Source: JARKQH01 sp964631605 (GTDB lineage: Bacteria; Verrucomicrobiota; Verrucomicrobiia; Limisphaerales; UBA8199). From it: a DNA stretch of 64,000 nucleotides. Below the pieces are notes generated by a model that saw only the letters and a list, made by a program, of their open reading frames with translations, was not told where the DNA came from and ran no database searches. The first letter of the stretch is position 1; every line of letters begins with the position of its first letter. The stretch is from positions 15,040 to 79,039 of the forward strand of contig CAZVYG010000016.1 of NCBI GenBank assembly GCA_964631605.1, given 5' to 3'. Made by a program: the position numbers and the translations under genes. Below, piece after piece: positions 32,766 through 42,456 of this stretch.

Positions 32766-34538
32766 ATGCTGATCCAGTCCATATACCGCCGCCTGATGCG
32801 GACCTATTTGCTGGCCTGGGCCGTGCTGCTCCTGGGCCTGGTGGTCACCGGGTGGGTGGGGTGGTATTCCTACCAGCACGCGCGCGAGCTGGACGCCGCG
32901 CGATTCCATCGCCTGGTCAGCCAGGCCAGTGACGCCTTGCGGGATCGCCTCGACCGCTACCAACTGGCCCTCCTGAACCTCGCGGACTTTGCCGCCAGCC
33001 GCCCGGCCATCTCGCCGGCGGAATGGGGATTTCGCGTGCGCCTGCTCTGGCCCGAGAAAAACTATCCCGGGTTGCTGGAGTTCGGTTTTGCCGAAACCTC
33101 CTGGTATCGCAACCTGCAGAAGCCCCACGACACCGAGGCGCTGGCCGCCGCCTCGCTGGTCACGGAAAGCAATTCGCTGATCCCGGTCTTCAGTTGGGTT
33201 GCTCCGCCGTCGGCGTTTGACGGCGTCAACCCGAATTTTTTCAGCGATTCTCAGAACGTGGAGGCGGCCCGCCAGGCCATGCGTACGGGTGTGCCCGCTT
33301 ATTCGTACCGCCGGGAGCTTTCCACCGAGATCGCCGGCACCCCCGCTCGAGGCTTCACCATTTTCGCGCCGATTTTCGATGCCGCCCTCGCCCAGGCGCT
33401 CACGCGACTGGCCCCCGGCGCTGAGGAGGAGGCCCAGGCGCTTCGCGTAACCCACGCCCGCGGCGTGGTCTTTGGCTCCCTCGAACCCAATTTGCTCCTG
33501 GAAAACCTCTTCGGCACCGCTCGCCGCGAAGTCGAATTCGACCTGTTCAGCGGGTTCCCCCTTTCTGAGGAGACCTGGCTCAATGCGCGGGGGACCTCCC
33601 CGCCCAGCCTCAGCCCGGAGTTCAAAGCCTATCTCCGCACCAACGCCCTCGTTCAAATCCACGGCCAGCCGTGGGTGCTGGCTTTTCACACCACGCCCCT
33701 GTTCGAGCAGGAATCCTCCCGCTTGCGCCCGTACTCGACCCTGGCCACCGGCTTGCTGCTCAGCCTGCTGGTCGCCGCGCTCCTGTTTTCTCAGATTCAT
33801 GCCCGACTCCAGCAGGAAGCCATCGCCGCCGAACTCCGCTCCGCCTGCGACGACCTCCAGCGCGTCCAAAACGAGCGCGAGCGGATCGGCCGCGATATTC
33901 ACGACGGCGCCATCCAGTCCCTCTACGGCCTCCAACTGAGCCTGGGCCATTACGACCGCCTGCGGACCCGGGACCCCGAAAAAGCCGGCCGGATTCTCGA
34001 ACGCAGCCGCGGGGCCATTGACGCCTTGATTGCCGAACTGCGCCAGTTCATCGTGCAGCAGGCCCCGGTCGAGGGCGAGTCGTTGACGCCGAGCAATCCG
34101 ATCGAGACGCTCCAGCATTTGGTTCAGCGCTTCCGCGCGGCCTCGAACATTCCGATCGAGCTGTCCTGCGAGGTGGACGACTGGGCTCATTTCGACCCGA
34201 GCCAACAGCTCCATTTGCGCCAAATCGCGCAGGAGGCCCTTTCCAACAGCCTGCGCCACGCCCGCCCCCGACACATCCTCATCCGGCTGGCGGCCCGCAA
34301 CCGTCACCTCCAGCTCACCGTGGCCGACGACGGCTCGGGGTTTGATGCTTCGCAGAGCCACGCCGCCGGCCGCGGCCTGGCCAACATGCATGCCCGCGCG
34401 GCGCAACTCGGCGGCACCCTGGCGGTCGAGTCCACGCCCGGCCGCGGCAGCCGGGTCATCCTGGAAATTCCTCTCCAACCCCAACCCACTGAATCTCATG
34501 TCAAAAACCCGCAAAATCCGCCTCCTGATCGTGGATGA
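32766..34538 (+). CDS. Membrane sensor histidine kinase (CHASE-like sensor, NarL-type HisKA_3)
   Basis: The 590-residue kinase has an N-terminal helix (LLAWAVLLLGLVVTGWVGWY), an extracytoplasmic sensor of about 290 residues that resembles a CHASE domain (PEKNYPGLLEFGFAE), and a second helix (TLATGLLLSLLVAALLF). The cytoplasmic part has the phosphoacceptor His379 in GRDIHDGAIQSLYGLQ and an HATPase domain with VADDGSGFD and GRGLANMHARA. This architecture belongs to the NarL/DesK-type families. The ligand is unknown. Its 3' end overlaps the response-regulator gene by 41 nt, so the two form a coupled two-component pair. Confidence 0.92.
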   Translation: MLIQSIYRRLMRTYLLAWAVLLLGLVVTGWVGWYSYQHARELDAARFHRLVSQASDALRDRLDRYQLALLNLADFAASRPAISPAEWGFRVRLLWPEKNYPGLLEFGFAETSWYRNLQKPHDTEALAAASLVTESNSLIPVFSWVAPPSAFDGVNPNFFSDSQNVEAARQAMRTGVPAYSYRRELSTEIAGTPARGFTIFAPIFDAALAQALTRLAPGAEEEAQALRVTHARGVVFGSLEPNLLLENLFGTARREVEFDLFSGFPLSEETWLNARGTSPPSLSPEFKAYLRTNALVQIHGQPWVLAFHTTPLFEQESSRLRPYSTLATGLLLSLLVAALLFSQIHARLQQEAIAAELRSACDDLQRVQNERERIGRDIHDGAIQSLYGLQLSLGHYDRLRTRDPEKAGRILERSRGAIDALIAELRQFIVQQAPVEGESLTPSNPIETLQHLVQRFRAASNIPIELSCEVDDWAHFDPSQQLHLRQIAQEALSNSLRHARPRHILIRLAARNRHLQLTVADDGSGFDASQSHAAGRGLANMHARAAQLGGTLAVESTPGRGSRVILEIPLQPQPTESHVKNPQNPPPDRG

Positions 34539-35157
34539 TCACCCGGTCGTGCGCATGGGCCTGCGGCAGGTCGAGGACCTCGACTCCGCGATCGAAGTCG
34601 TCGGCGAAGCCGCCTCGGGCGCCGACGCCCTGGCCCAGTCCAGGAAGCTCGTGCCGGACGTCGTGCTGCTCGATTACCGCCTCCCGGACATTCCCGGCCA
34701 TGAGGTCTGCCACCGCCTCAAAACCGAGCTGCCGTCCGTCCGTGTTCTGTTTCTCTCGTCCTACGCGCTCGAGTCCTCGACCGTCGCGGCGCTGGATGCC
34801 GGCGGCGACGGCTACCTGCTCAAGGAAAACGATGCGCAAAAAATCGTGGACGCCGTCCGTACCGTCCACGCCGGTGGCATGGTCATTGACCCCGCCATCG
34901 CGCGCGCCACCGTCGCGCGCGCCCGCCAACCCGCCGCCGGAGCCCCCGGCATCCTGGAACGGCTCTCGGAGCAGGAGCGCCGCGTGCTGGCCGAAGTGGC
35001 CAAGGGCAAAACCGACAAGGAGATTGCCCAGGCGCTGAACCTCCAATCCAAGACCGTCCGCAACTACCTCGTCCAGGTCTATCGCAAACTCGAGGTCCAC
35101 ACCCGCACGCAGGCCGCCCTGGCCTTTCAGGAAGCCACCCGCCAGAACCCGGCTTGA
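34498..35157 (+). CDS. NarL/FixJ-type response regulator
   Basis: The 219-residue protein has a receiver domain beginning KIRLLIVDDHPVVRMGL with the phosphoacceptor Asp59 in VVLLDYRLPD and the conserved Lys in YLLKEND. A LuxR-type helix-turn-helix follows (LSEQERRVLAEVAKGKTDKE to KTVRNYLVQVYRKLEV). It is partnered by the adjoining kinase. The start at 34498 lies within the kinase gene and is supported by the first residues of the receiver domain. Confidence 0.93.
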   Translation: MSKTRKIRLLIVDDHPVVRMGLRQVEDLDSAIEVVGEAASGADALAQSRKLVPDVVLLDYRLPDIPGHEVCHRLKTELPSVRVLFLSSYALESSTVAALDAGGDGYLLKENDAQKIVDAVRTVHAGGMVIDPAIARATVARARQPAAGAPGILERLSEQERRVLAEVAKGKTDKEIAQALNLQSKTVRNYLVQVYRKLEVHTRTQAALAFQEATRQNPA

Positions 35158-35234
35158 GGCCCCTCCCGTTCGCAACGCTCTTCGGGCATGGACATTGACA
35201 CCGGAGCCGCGATTGCCAGAATCTGGCCCGTGCC

Positions 35235-35909
35235 ATGATCAAGCCTGCGGACCTATTTGATTTGAGCCAGTGCGAACACGCGGCCATCTTCGACGGCTGC
35301 GCCGCGGCCTGGGAGGCGTTGGGCCGGATTGCCGCCTACCTGGACGCGCACCTGCGGCCGGCGCTGCACAACCGCTGCGAAGGCGTCGCCTTCATCGGCG
35401 AGCGGGTGTTCATCGGCGAGGGCACCGTGGTCGAAGATGGCGTCATGATCAAAGGCCCGGCCATCATCGGGCGCAATTGCCAGATTCGACACAATGCCTA
35501 CCTGCGCGAGCAGGTCATCATTGGCGATGATTGCGTGGTGGGCAACTCGTGCGAAATCAAAAACGCGCTCCTGTTCAACGGCGTGATGGTGCCCCATTTC
35601 AATTACGTGGGGGATTCGATCCTCGGCCACAAGGCGCACCTGGGCGCGGGAGCAAAAATCTCGAACGTCAAGCTCGTGCCGGGCAACATCGTGGTTGAAA
35701 TTGATGGCGTCCGGGTTGACACCGGCCTGCGCAAGTTCGGCGCGCTGCTGGGGGACCAGGTGGATGTCGGGTGCAACGCGGTGCTGAATCCCGGCACCAT
35801 TCTGGGACGCCGTTGCGTGGTTTATCCCAACGTGAATTGGCGGGGTGTCCTGCCAGCCGCGCGCGTGGTCAAGAACCGGGCCGCCACGGAAATCGTGCCG
35901 CGAAGCTGA
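35235..35909 (+). CDS. Left-handed beta-helix (hexapeptide-repeat) protein
   Basis: The 224-residue protein has an N-terminal helical region (DGCAAAWEALGRIAAYLDAH) and then the imperfect hexapeptide repeats of LbH folds: FIGERVFIGEGTVVEDGVMI, IIGRNCQIRHNAYLREQVII and GDDCVVGNSCEIKNALLF. It resembles the C-terminal beta-helix half of GlmU-type uridyltransferase/acetyltransferases, but the nucleotidyltransferase half is missing. An acyl- or acetyltransferase, or a sugar-nucleotide-binding role, is possible. It begins 77 nt after the response regulator. Confidence 0.8.
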   Translation: MIKPADLFDLSQCEHAAIFDGCAAAWEALGRIAAYLDAHLRPALHNRCEGVAFIGERVFIGEGTVVEDGVMIKGPAIIGRNCQIRHNAYLREQVIIGDDCVVGNSCEIKNALLFNGVMVPHFNYVGDSILGHKAHLGAGAKISNVKLVPGNIVVEIDGVRVDTGLRKFGALLGDQVDVGCNAVLNPGTILGRRCVVYPNVNWRGVLPAARVVKNRAATEIVPRS

Positions 35910-35981
35910 AACACAGCGGCTCCCGATTCCCGCGGGCATTCACGGGCGCCGCCGGGGGCAAAGACGAATGGGGAAAAGGGG

Positions 35982-38879
35982 TCAGGGCGAGAGCGCCAGT
36001 TTCAGCCGATAGAAGCGGCTCGAAGCGCTGAAAGCCTCGGGGACCAACGCTTCCCACTCCTCCGCGTCGGGGTAATCCGCGAGCCGGGTGAACACAATGC
36101 CGGGAACCGGTTGCCACTCCGCCGCCGCCAAGGCCGGCGCGCTTTCAAACAAGTAATGGAAGTTCAGCGGCAGACCTTTTCGCTGCAGGTAGCGAAAGGC
36201 CAGGGTCCCGCCCGAGCGCGTCCATCGCAGCGCCGGCCCGGCATCCGGCGCCGAGGGATTTTGGGCGAAAAACAACTCCTCGAGGTTCTTGAAGCCGTCG
36301 CCGTCGGGATCATCGGCCGGCCCGCGCAAAGGCTCCGGAATGGTGTCATAGCCGGCTATCCAGTCTGCAAAGGCAACCGGCGCGGTGATCTTCTCCAGCA
36401 CCAACCGCGGCCCCAGGCCGGCGGCCGCCTCGCGCGCGTGGTAATAGTAAACATTGTCCCCCGGCTGGCTGGTCACCTGGATGACACCGCTGAGACGTTT
36501 GTCCCCCGAAAATTCGCCCAGCGCCGCGGAAGTGACTTCGACCCGTTCGACCACATCGGTGGTCATCAGCCAGCTCTGGATGGTGGAGCCCATCGCCGGC
36601 TGGTTGGTCCAGGTCAATTCCGTTTCCAGCCAGGTGTCATTGGTGACAAAACGAAATTCCATGCCCGGCACAATCCCCGGGGTGGGCGGGGCGGGCGACC
36701 GGAGCTCGAGCCAGGCGCGGCTGAAGTTGGTGAGGCTGACCGCCGCGAGGTTGAATCGCACGAAGCCGCGCCGGTTGTAGCCGGCGGAGGATTTCTTGAG
36801 ATGGAGCGTGGTTTCGGCGCCATAATTATTGGTGGCGTACGAGCCGTCCCGCACGAACGCATCCGCCTCCGGAACGACGCTTTCGCTCTCGAGAGCAAGG
36901 GGTGGAGCCAGGACCACGGCCACCTGCGCCGTGGCGCTGTAGCCTCCCGCGGTGATCGCCAGCTCGAGCTGGTGGTTGCCGCGTCCGTCGAACGTCGCTT
37001 GCGTGTCGCTGGCGTTGGGCGCGGAGAGAAAGACCCGGCCGGTCGTGGCGACCACCCGCCATTGGGCCGTGAAGCTGCCGGGGGTTGCCGGCATTCCCCC
37101 CACCAGAACCGTTGCCGCCAGGCGGGTGCTGTTTTCGGGGAAGGGGAGGGTGACCGTCGCGGGCAGCGTCACGGCGGGGAGCCCGAGGCGCCGCGCCAGT
37201 TGATCCTGGTAGAGCGAGAACGGTTCGAGCGTGTCGCCCTGCCCCAGTCCCTCGACGTGGTCCGCCGGGTCGCATTTGGCGCCGCCGAAGGTCGGACGAT
37301 CCACGCCCGTGCGCGTGCCGCGTGTACCGATGGCGTAGCCGTAGCGGCTTTGCTCGGTGCGGATCACGTATGCGGGCCCGCCGCCGGTGCCCAGCAAATT
37401 CCAATACACGCCATGGGCGGCGGTCACGTTGTGCAGCGGGGGGGTGCCATAAGGCCGGTAACGGGCTTCCCACGAGCTGTTGTCGCCGGTGCTGGCGTCA
37501 ATCAGATTCGAGTGGCTGAAGTGCATGTGGTGGTCGCTGTTCGAGCCGCCCGTGGTTTGGGAACCCGTGTCGCCCGTCTGCCGGCCGGTGTCCTTGTCAA
37601 TGCACTGGTGAAAAACGTTGCCGCACGAGCCCATGTGCGAAAGCACCATCCCGTGGCGTGAAAACGTCGCCCGGCAGGCGTGCAACAGGCAGTCATTGGC
37701 GTTCTGCAACCGGTACATGTACCCGTTGCCGCCGCCGCCGCCATATTGCGGCCGTTGAAAGTGGCATTCGCTCAGCGTTAGCCGGCTGGATTCCTGCAGC
37801 AGCACGCCGTTGCTAAGCAGGTGGCAGGTGGTGCTGTTGCCCGCCGGCTGAAACGTTTCGACCCGCCGCATCCACGAGTCGCGCGCCCGCAGCATTTTCA
37901 CCAGAAACGAGTTATGGACATAATAAGCGGCGTTGGTCGGGTAGTTGTAGTCTTCCTCCCTCCAGCCGGCGCCGGGATTCTGCACGTTGCCAATCGAGAA
38001 ATCCTCCAGCCCGACTTCGGTGACCGGCCCGGCAGCGAGCCGGATGACGCGGGCGTTGTCCCGCGTCTTGAGGTAGTAGCGAGTCGGAGCGTCCAAGGTG
38101 AGGGAGTTGGTGGCGGCATTGACCGTCACCACGCGGCGAAAATACGCAACCCCGCGCAGGCTGTTGCTGTAACCGAGCCACCCCGGTTCGTTGTGCTCGC
38201 TCACCCAGGCATCCGAGGCGTCGGCTCGCACCATGACCCATTGCCCCGCGGCAAACCCCGCCGTGCTGCTCACGGGCAAAACCTTCGTCGGACCCGGCAG
38301 GTCCTGGCGAATCGGGGTCGTGCCCGCGCCGCCGGCAAAGAACCCCGCGCTGGTCGAACCCTCGACCAGGATGACCACCGCGTTGCGCATGTTGGTGCTG
38401 GTGTTCAACAGGAAGGTTTGGCCGGCGCCCGCTCCCCGCAGAATGATGTTGGAGGCATCAATCCGCAGGGCGTAGCTGGCCGAGCCTTGGGGACTGACCC
38501 GGTAAAGGCCGGCCGGCAGGTACACCACCCCGCCCCCGGCGGCTTTGGCGGCGTTGATGGCGCTTTGCAGGGCGAGGGTCGAATCGGCCGCGCCAGTGGG
38601 GTCGGCGTGGTACGGCGCCTCCGCGGCATTGAACACCGGACCCGCCACCTCCGGCACGGGGGATTCCCCGGCATGATAGCCCGCATAGGAAAAATCCTGA
38701 ATCAGCTTGTCGGTCTCAAAGCTCGCCTCCAGCCCGGGCGGCCGCCAATCGGCCGGGTAGAGCGCGCTGCGCCACGCACTGGCTCGCAACGGAACCAGGG
38801 CGACAGCCGAAAGCAACAGCGCGAATGCCGACAGGCGGGGAGATGCATGGCACACGGCCCGGCGTTTGCGCCGAGCCAT
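35982..38879 (-). CDS. Large secreted beta-helix / pectate-lyase-fold protein with DNRLRE-like domain
   Basis: The 965-residue protein has a signal peptide (SAFALLLSAVALVPLRASA). A pectate-lyase-type N-terminal domain follows, with ADPTGAADSTLALQSAINAA and GGGVVYLPAGLYRVSPQGS. The parallel beta-helix extends to about residue 560. An Ig-like segment and a DNRLRE-like domain come next (PEADAFVRDGSYATNNYGAE, RRGFVRFNLAAVSLTNFSRA). A calcium-type DDPDGDGFKNLEELFFAQN repeat and the ASSRFYRLKLALSP tail end the protein. It is probably a surface or extracellular carbohydrate-active or adhesion protein. A GTG start at 38903 is an alternative. Confidence 0.85.
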   Translation of the reverse strand: MARRKRRAVCHASPRLSAFALLLSAVALVPLRASAWRSALYPADWRPPGLEASFETDKLIQDFSYAGYHAGESPVPEVAGPVFNAAEAPYHADPTGAADSTLALQSAINAAKAAGGGVVYLPAGLYRVSPQGSASYALRIDASNIILRGAGAGQTFLLNTSTNMRNAVVILVEGSTSAGFFAGGAGTTPIRQDLPGPTKVLPVSSTAGFAAGQWVMVRADASDAWVSEHNEPGWLGYSNSLRGVAYFRRVVTVNAATNSLTLDAPTRYYLKTRDNARVIRLAAGPVTEVGLEDFSIGNVQNPGAGWREEDYNYPTNAAYYVHNSFLVKMLRARDSWMRRVETFQPAGNSTTCHLLSNGVLLQESSRLTLSECHFQRPQYGGGGGNGYMYRLQNANDCLLHACRATFSRHGMVLSHMGSCGNVFHQCIDKDTGRQTGDTGSQTTGGSNSDHHMHFSHSNLIDASTGDNSSWEARYRPYGTPPLHNVTAAHGVYWNLLGTGGGPAYVIRTEQSRYGYAIGTRGTRTGVDRPTFGGAKCDPADHVEGLGQGDTLEPFSLYQDQLARRLGLPAVTLPATVTLPFPENSTRLAATVLVGGMPATPGSFTAQWRVVATTGRVFLSAPNASDTQATFDGRGNHQLELAITAGGYSATAQVAVVLAPPLALESESVVPEADAFVRDGSYATNNYGAETTLHLKKSSAGYNRRGFVRFNLAAVSLTNFSRAWLELRSPAPPTPGIVPGMEFRFVTNDTWLETELTWTNQPAMGSTIQSWLMTTDVVERVEVTSAALGEFSGDKRLSGVIQVTSQPGDNVYYYHAREAAAGLGPRLVLEKITAPVAFADWIAGYDTIPEPLRGPADDPDGDGFKNLEELFFAQNPSAPDAGPALRWTRSGGTLAFRYLQRKGLPLNFHYLFESAPALAAAEWQPVPGIVFTRLADYPDAEEWEALVPEAFSASSRFYRLKLALSP

Positions 38880-39204
38880 CCCAAACGAAACAACAACACT
38901 CACCTTCCAACCCTAATCGAAAACCCACGTCAAGTCGAGCCGGGTTTTGATTGTCGAGCTTTGATTTATCGAGGCATTCCGGCGCAACGCAGTTTCCGAC
39001 AGGGTTGAAGTCCAGCTCAGGAAAAAACAATGACCGGCAACCAGTGCGCCAAAAGTCCGGCCCGAGCCAGACCTCATCGCCGGGAGCTGGAGCGGGGGCA
39101 TTCCTGCCCGCCTTTGGGAAGGCCACTGGCGTTTTGGAGTGCGGCGGTCTTGTGCAGCTTTGGATGAAAACGTTCCCTGCCTCGGTTGGGTTGCCACACG
39201 GTGG

Positions 39205-39343
39205 AGCAGGTCTCCGACCTGCTGGTTCCGGGAGTCTCCGACTCCAATGCGGGGCCGGAGGCCCCGGCCACCGGCAGACCGGGAGGTCTGCCCCACACCC
39301 GAGACTCATGGGACTGTGGCGTGGAGCAGGTCTCTGACCTGCT
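39205..39343. repeat. Cluster of four palindromic repeats (REP/BIME-like)
   Basis: Four perfect hairpins lie in this stretch. AGCAGGTC-TCC-GACCTGCT is at 39205-39223. GGAGTC-TCC-GACTCC is at 39231-39245. GGCAGACC-GGGA-GGTCTGCC is at 39273-39292. AGCAGGTC-TCT-GACCTGCT, at 39325-39343, is a near copy of the first. The rest of the 700-base gap (38880-39605) shows no gene I can support. The shared design indicates an array of mobile or regulatory palindromic elements. Confidence 0.7.
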
Positions 39344-39605
39344 GGCTCGGGAAAGGGAACCCGACATAGCGCCTGATGGGGTAACGCTCGGCTGGGCCAT
39401 GTCCCCAACGCCCTTGGCGTCGGGGATGGAGGAGGGCAACGGGAGAACTGAGCGACAGCGGCCCCCGCCGTGATGACGCCCATGACTCTCGACAACCGGA
39501 GCGTGTGGCCTAAGCTCGCAACGGGCAAACTGCGAACCGGCGCGGCCTTTCGCTCCAGTGACTTTGTTAACCTTTCGTAACTCGTAGTCGCCGAATGCCA
39601 CAAGA

Positions 39606-40427
39606 TCACAGCTTCGGCCCTGCGAAGGGATTCGAGTTCGGCGGGCCGGCGCCGGGGATGTGAGGCGCGCGCAAGGGGGCCATCCAAAGATAAAGCCAGC
39701 CGATGAGAAAATGAGCGGCAAAGCCGAAGCCCAGACGCAAGGGGTCCACAGCGCCCAGACCGTGCAGCAGGATCATGGCCGCCATGAACAGCGAGCCGGG
39801 CATCAGCGCCGCGCCGGCCAGACGCCAACTGCCCGCCAAACCCAGTTGGCGGTTGGCATAGAAGCCCACCAGCCAGACCGGCACGGTGTAGAGGGTGGCC
39901 AAGGCCCCCCACGACACCATTAACGCGATGACGACAAATGCGGCGGTGAGGCCCACCCAGACCGGCTTCCACGCCCCCCACCAGGGCAACGCACTGGACC
40001 GGTTCAAACCAATCCAGGCTTGCGCCGGATACGGAACTGAAAAATAGCCGGGCAGGGAGTAAACGCGCAGACCCCGACGCCCAAGTTCGAGATGGATATA
40101 GGCCGGTGACCGCACCTGGCCGCCATGGTCAAGGTCCACCGCAACGCCGAGGAACCGGTTTTCGGCGAGCAGAACCGGCGCCGGCCCCGGCCAATCCAGC
40201 GTGCCGCCGCGGATTTCACTTTCTTCGGGAAGGCGGCTGACGAATTCGTCCAGGACCGGCACCCAGGCATGATGCAGAAACCAGGCGACCGCTGCGGCGA
40301 CCATCAGGGCGAAAACGAACTGGACGGTTAACAGGCGTGCAAGCCGGGCGTGGGCGAACGCGGCCACCCCCCGCGCCGTAAAGGGTTGCCAGGCACAAGG
40401 TGGAGTTTGCGGGGCTTCGGCTTGCAT
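39606..40427 (-). CDS. Multi-pass membrane protein of unknown function
   Basis: The 273-residue protein has a basic N-terminal region (QPFTARGVAAFAHARLARLL) and about five hydrophobic segments (VQFVFALMVAAAVAWFL, VWVGLTAAFVVIALM, WGALATLYTVPVWLVGF, ALMPGSLFMAAMILL, FGFAAHFLIGWLYLW). The large loop after the first segment (ESEIRGGTLDWPGPAPVLL) is likely extracytoplasmic. I cannot name the family. A strong GGAGGAGGG ribosome-binding site lies immediately before the chosen start. It precedes pdxA's end by a small gap. Confidence 0.65.
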   Translation of the reverse strand: MQAEAPQTPPCAWQPFTARGVAAFAHARLARLLTVQFVFALMVAAAVAWFLHHAWVPVLDEFVSRLPEESEIRGGTLDWPGPAPVLLAENRFLGVAVDLDHGGQVRSPAYIHLELGRRGLRVYSLPGYFSVPYPAQAWIGLNRSSALPWWGAWKPVWVGLTAAFVVIALMVSWGALATLYTVPVWLVGFYANRQLGLAGSWRLAGAALMPGSLFMAAMILLHGLGAVDPLRLGFGFAAHFLIGWLYLWMAPLRAPHIPGAGPPNSNPFAGPKL

Positions 40428-40456
40428 CCCTCCTCCGCGCGCGGCGCGGCCGCGGT

Positions 40457-41446
40457 TCAAACCGGCTTCTTCCGGGCGGCAAGCTGCCGCGCCAGCCGGA
40501 TGGCGGCGACCATACTCGAAGGGTTGGCCACGCCGCGGCCCGCAATGTCGTAGGCGGTCCCGTGGTCGGGCGAGGTCCGGATAAACGGCAGGCCGAGGGT
40601 CCAGTTGATGCCCTGCTCGAAGGCCACCATCTTAAGCGGCGCCAGGCCCTGATCATGATACATGGCCACCACCGCGTCATACTCGCCGCGGTAGGCGTAG
40701 TAAAACAGGGCGTCGGCGCTCAGCGGGCCGACGACATCCCAGCCGCGGCGACGCGCGGATTCGACCGCCGGAATAATCGTCGTTTGCTCTTCGGTCCCGA
40801 GTTTTCCGCCCTCGCCGGCGTGGGGATTGAGGCCGCAGACCGCGATGCGGGCCCGGCCCAGGCGCAGATCGGCACAGGCGCGCGCCGCCAGCTCGATTGC
40901 CAGCTCGACCTTGCCGATGGTGATCTGGCCGGCCAACACCCGGATGGGCACGTGCGTTGTTACCAGCGCCACCCGCAGCCAGCGGCCGCGATCGTCCTGG
41001 CCCAGCAACATCATCGCTGTGCGCTCCGTCCCGGCCAGTTGTGACAGCAGCTCGGTTTGTCCCACAAAAGGCTCGCCGGAACGGATGATGGATTCCTTGT
41101 TGACGGGCGCGGTGACCATGGCGTCCAGGTCGCCCCGGAGACAGCGAGCAGCGGCTTCCTTCAGCCACGCCACCGCCGCCCGAGCGGCTTCGGGCGCGCC
41201 GGCGGGGAGGTCCGGCGGCAGGGCTGAGGGGAGCGGATTCAGAACGGCAATTCGGCCGGGCGGGGCTTCGCCGTCCGAAATCGGGAGATGGAGCCCGAGT
41301 TTTTGGTTCAAGGCGAGCAGGAGGCCGGGGTCGCCCAGAATGACGTAGCGGCAATCGGGGTGGTCGAGCTCGTTGGCAAGGGCCTTGAGGGTGACCTCGG
41401 GTCCGATGCCGCCGACGTCGCCCAAAGTAATACCAATGGTAATCAT
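40457..41446 (-). CDS. pdxA: 4-hydroxythreonine-4-phosphate dehydrogenase
   Basis: The 329-residue enzyme oxidises 4-phosphohydroxy-L-threonine in pyridoxal phosphate synthesis. Visible motifs are ITLGDVGGIGPEVTLKAL, VTAPVNKESIIRSGEPFVGQ, VALVTTHVPIR, GLNPHAGEGG and AMYHDQGLAPLKMVAFEQG, which hold the metal-binding His residues, plus the C-terminal SPDHGTAYDIAGRG. The start MITIG lies 8 nt after the stop of the surA-like gene. The surA-pdxA order is the same as in enterobacteria. Confidence 0.95.
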   Translation of the reverse strand: MITIGITLGDVGGIGPEVTLKALANELDHPDCRYVILGDPGLLLALNQKLGLHLPISDGEAPPGRIAVLNPLPSALPPDLPAGAPEAARAAVAWLKEAAARCLRGDLDAMVTAPVNKESIIRSGEPFVGQTELLSQLAGTERTAMMLLGQDDRGRWLRVALVTTHVPIRVLAGQITIGKVELAIELAARACADLRLGRARIAVCGLNPHAGEGGKLGTEEQTTIIPAVESARRRGWDVVGPLSADALFYYAYRGEYDAVVAMYHDQGLAPLKMVAFEQGINWTLGLPFIRTSPDHGTAYDIAGRGVANPSSMVAAIRLARQLAARKKPV

Positions 41447-41454
41447 TAGATTAT

Positions 41455-42414
41455 CTAAAAATACCGGACGAATGTCTTCTTTCGCAGGCGCTCCAGCCAT
41501 TGTCTTTCGATCCGGCTGCGTTCCTCGACCAGCAGGTCGCGCTCGATCTGGTCTCGCACTTCGGCGAGGGGCTTGAAGTGAGCAGGCTTTTTCTCATCCA
41601 CGCGGACGATCCAAATCACGTCCCCGGTATCTATGATGTCGCTGACCTCGCCGGGGTTCAGGTGGTTGACAGCTTCGGCGAGTTCTTTTCGGAGTTCCTT
41701 GACTTCCTGGAGGGGGCGTTCGCCGCCCTGGTTGCGTTCCGGGCCTTGGGAGTAAAGACTTGCCAGCTCGGCGAAAGGCGTGCCTTCCTTGAGCTTGAGG
41801 AGGATTTCCTCGGCGAGTTTGCGGGTGGCGTTGTTTGTCTCGCCAGCGGGGCGATTGAGGATGATCATCCTCAACTTTGCCTGATCATTAACCTTAAAGC
41901 GCTCCTTATTGGCCTCGTAGTAGCGCTCGATCTTGTGAGGTGAGACCAGGACTTCCGAAGAAATGTTTTTTTGTCGGAGGGCTTCCACAATGAATTGATC
42001 CCGAACCTGTTGCCGGAATTTCTCATAGGTCATCCCTCTGGCTTGGAGGGTCTTGGTCAGGGTTGCTCGGTCCTGGAACTGGGAGCGGATTTTTTCGCGG
42101 ACCAGTTCATCCAACACATTTTCGGGGAGACTATATCCGGCACGTTTGAATTCCTGGAGGATGAGCTCCTGGTCGAGGAGCTTTTCCAGGTTTTCGGCTC
42201 GCGCAGCATTGATTCGGCGCTCGAGCTCTTGCGGATTGTTTCGGTACTCCCGGAGTTGAACGTCGAGGGTTTGGCTGGTAAGCCTCTCGACCTGATCATA
42301 GGTGACCACGGAATCGTGAACCACGGCTTTCAAGCCATTGACCAGCGCCGCTTCGGCGGTGAACCCGGCGCAGGCAAGCGCCAGCGCCCCCAAAAGAATG
42401 AAAGGCCTTTTCAT
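41455..42414 (-). CDS. surA: SurA-like periplasmic chaperone/peptidyl-prolyl isomerase
   Basis: The 319-residue exported protein has a signal peptide (MKRPFILLGALALACAGF, TAEAA). The SurA-type N-terminal helical domain follows (ALVNGLKAVVHDSVVTYDQV, LEKLLDQELILQEFKRAGYS). A parvulin-like rotamase region (AKLRMIILNR, LASLYSQGPERNQGGE) and a C-terminal helical end complete it. SurA assists outer-membrane-protein folding; the family name is applied by domain order and gene neighbourhood, so orthology is not proved. It precedes pdxA, and the mnmG stop is 42 nt upstream. Confidence 0.82.
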   Translation of the reverse strand: MKRPFILLGALALACAGFTAEAALVNGLKAVVHDSVVTYDQVERLTSQTLDVQLREYRNNPQELERRINAARAENLEKLLDQELILQEFKRAGYSLPENVLDELVREKIRSQFQDRATLTKTLQARGMTYEKFRQQVRDQFIVEALRQKNISSEVLVSPHKIERYYEANKERFKVNDQAKLRMIILNRPAGETNNATRKLAEEILLKLKEGTPFAELASLYSQGPERNQGGERPLQEVKELRKELAEAVNHLNPGEVSDIIDTGDVIWIVRVDEKKPAHFKPLAEVRDQIERDLLVEERSRIERQWLERLRKKTFVRYF

Positions 42415-42456
42415 TTCAGCGCCCGCAGTCTAGGCGCCGAAAAAATTCCGGTCAAG

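Noticed and set aside
32748..34514. A 588-residue open frame antisense to the histidine kinase
   Set aside because: Sense-strand domains are unambiguous, and the antisense product has no recognisable motif.
38904..39600. Minus-strand open frames in the 39 kb gap
   Set aside because: They read through the palindromic repeats and have no protein-like features.
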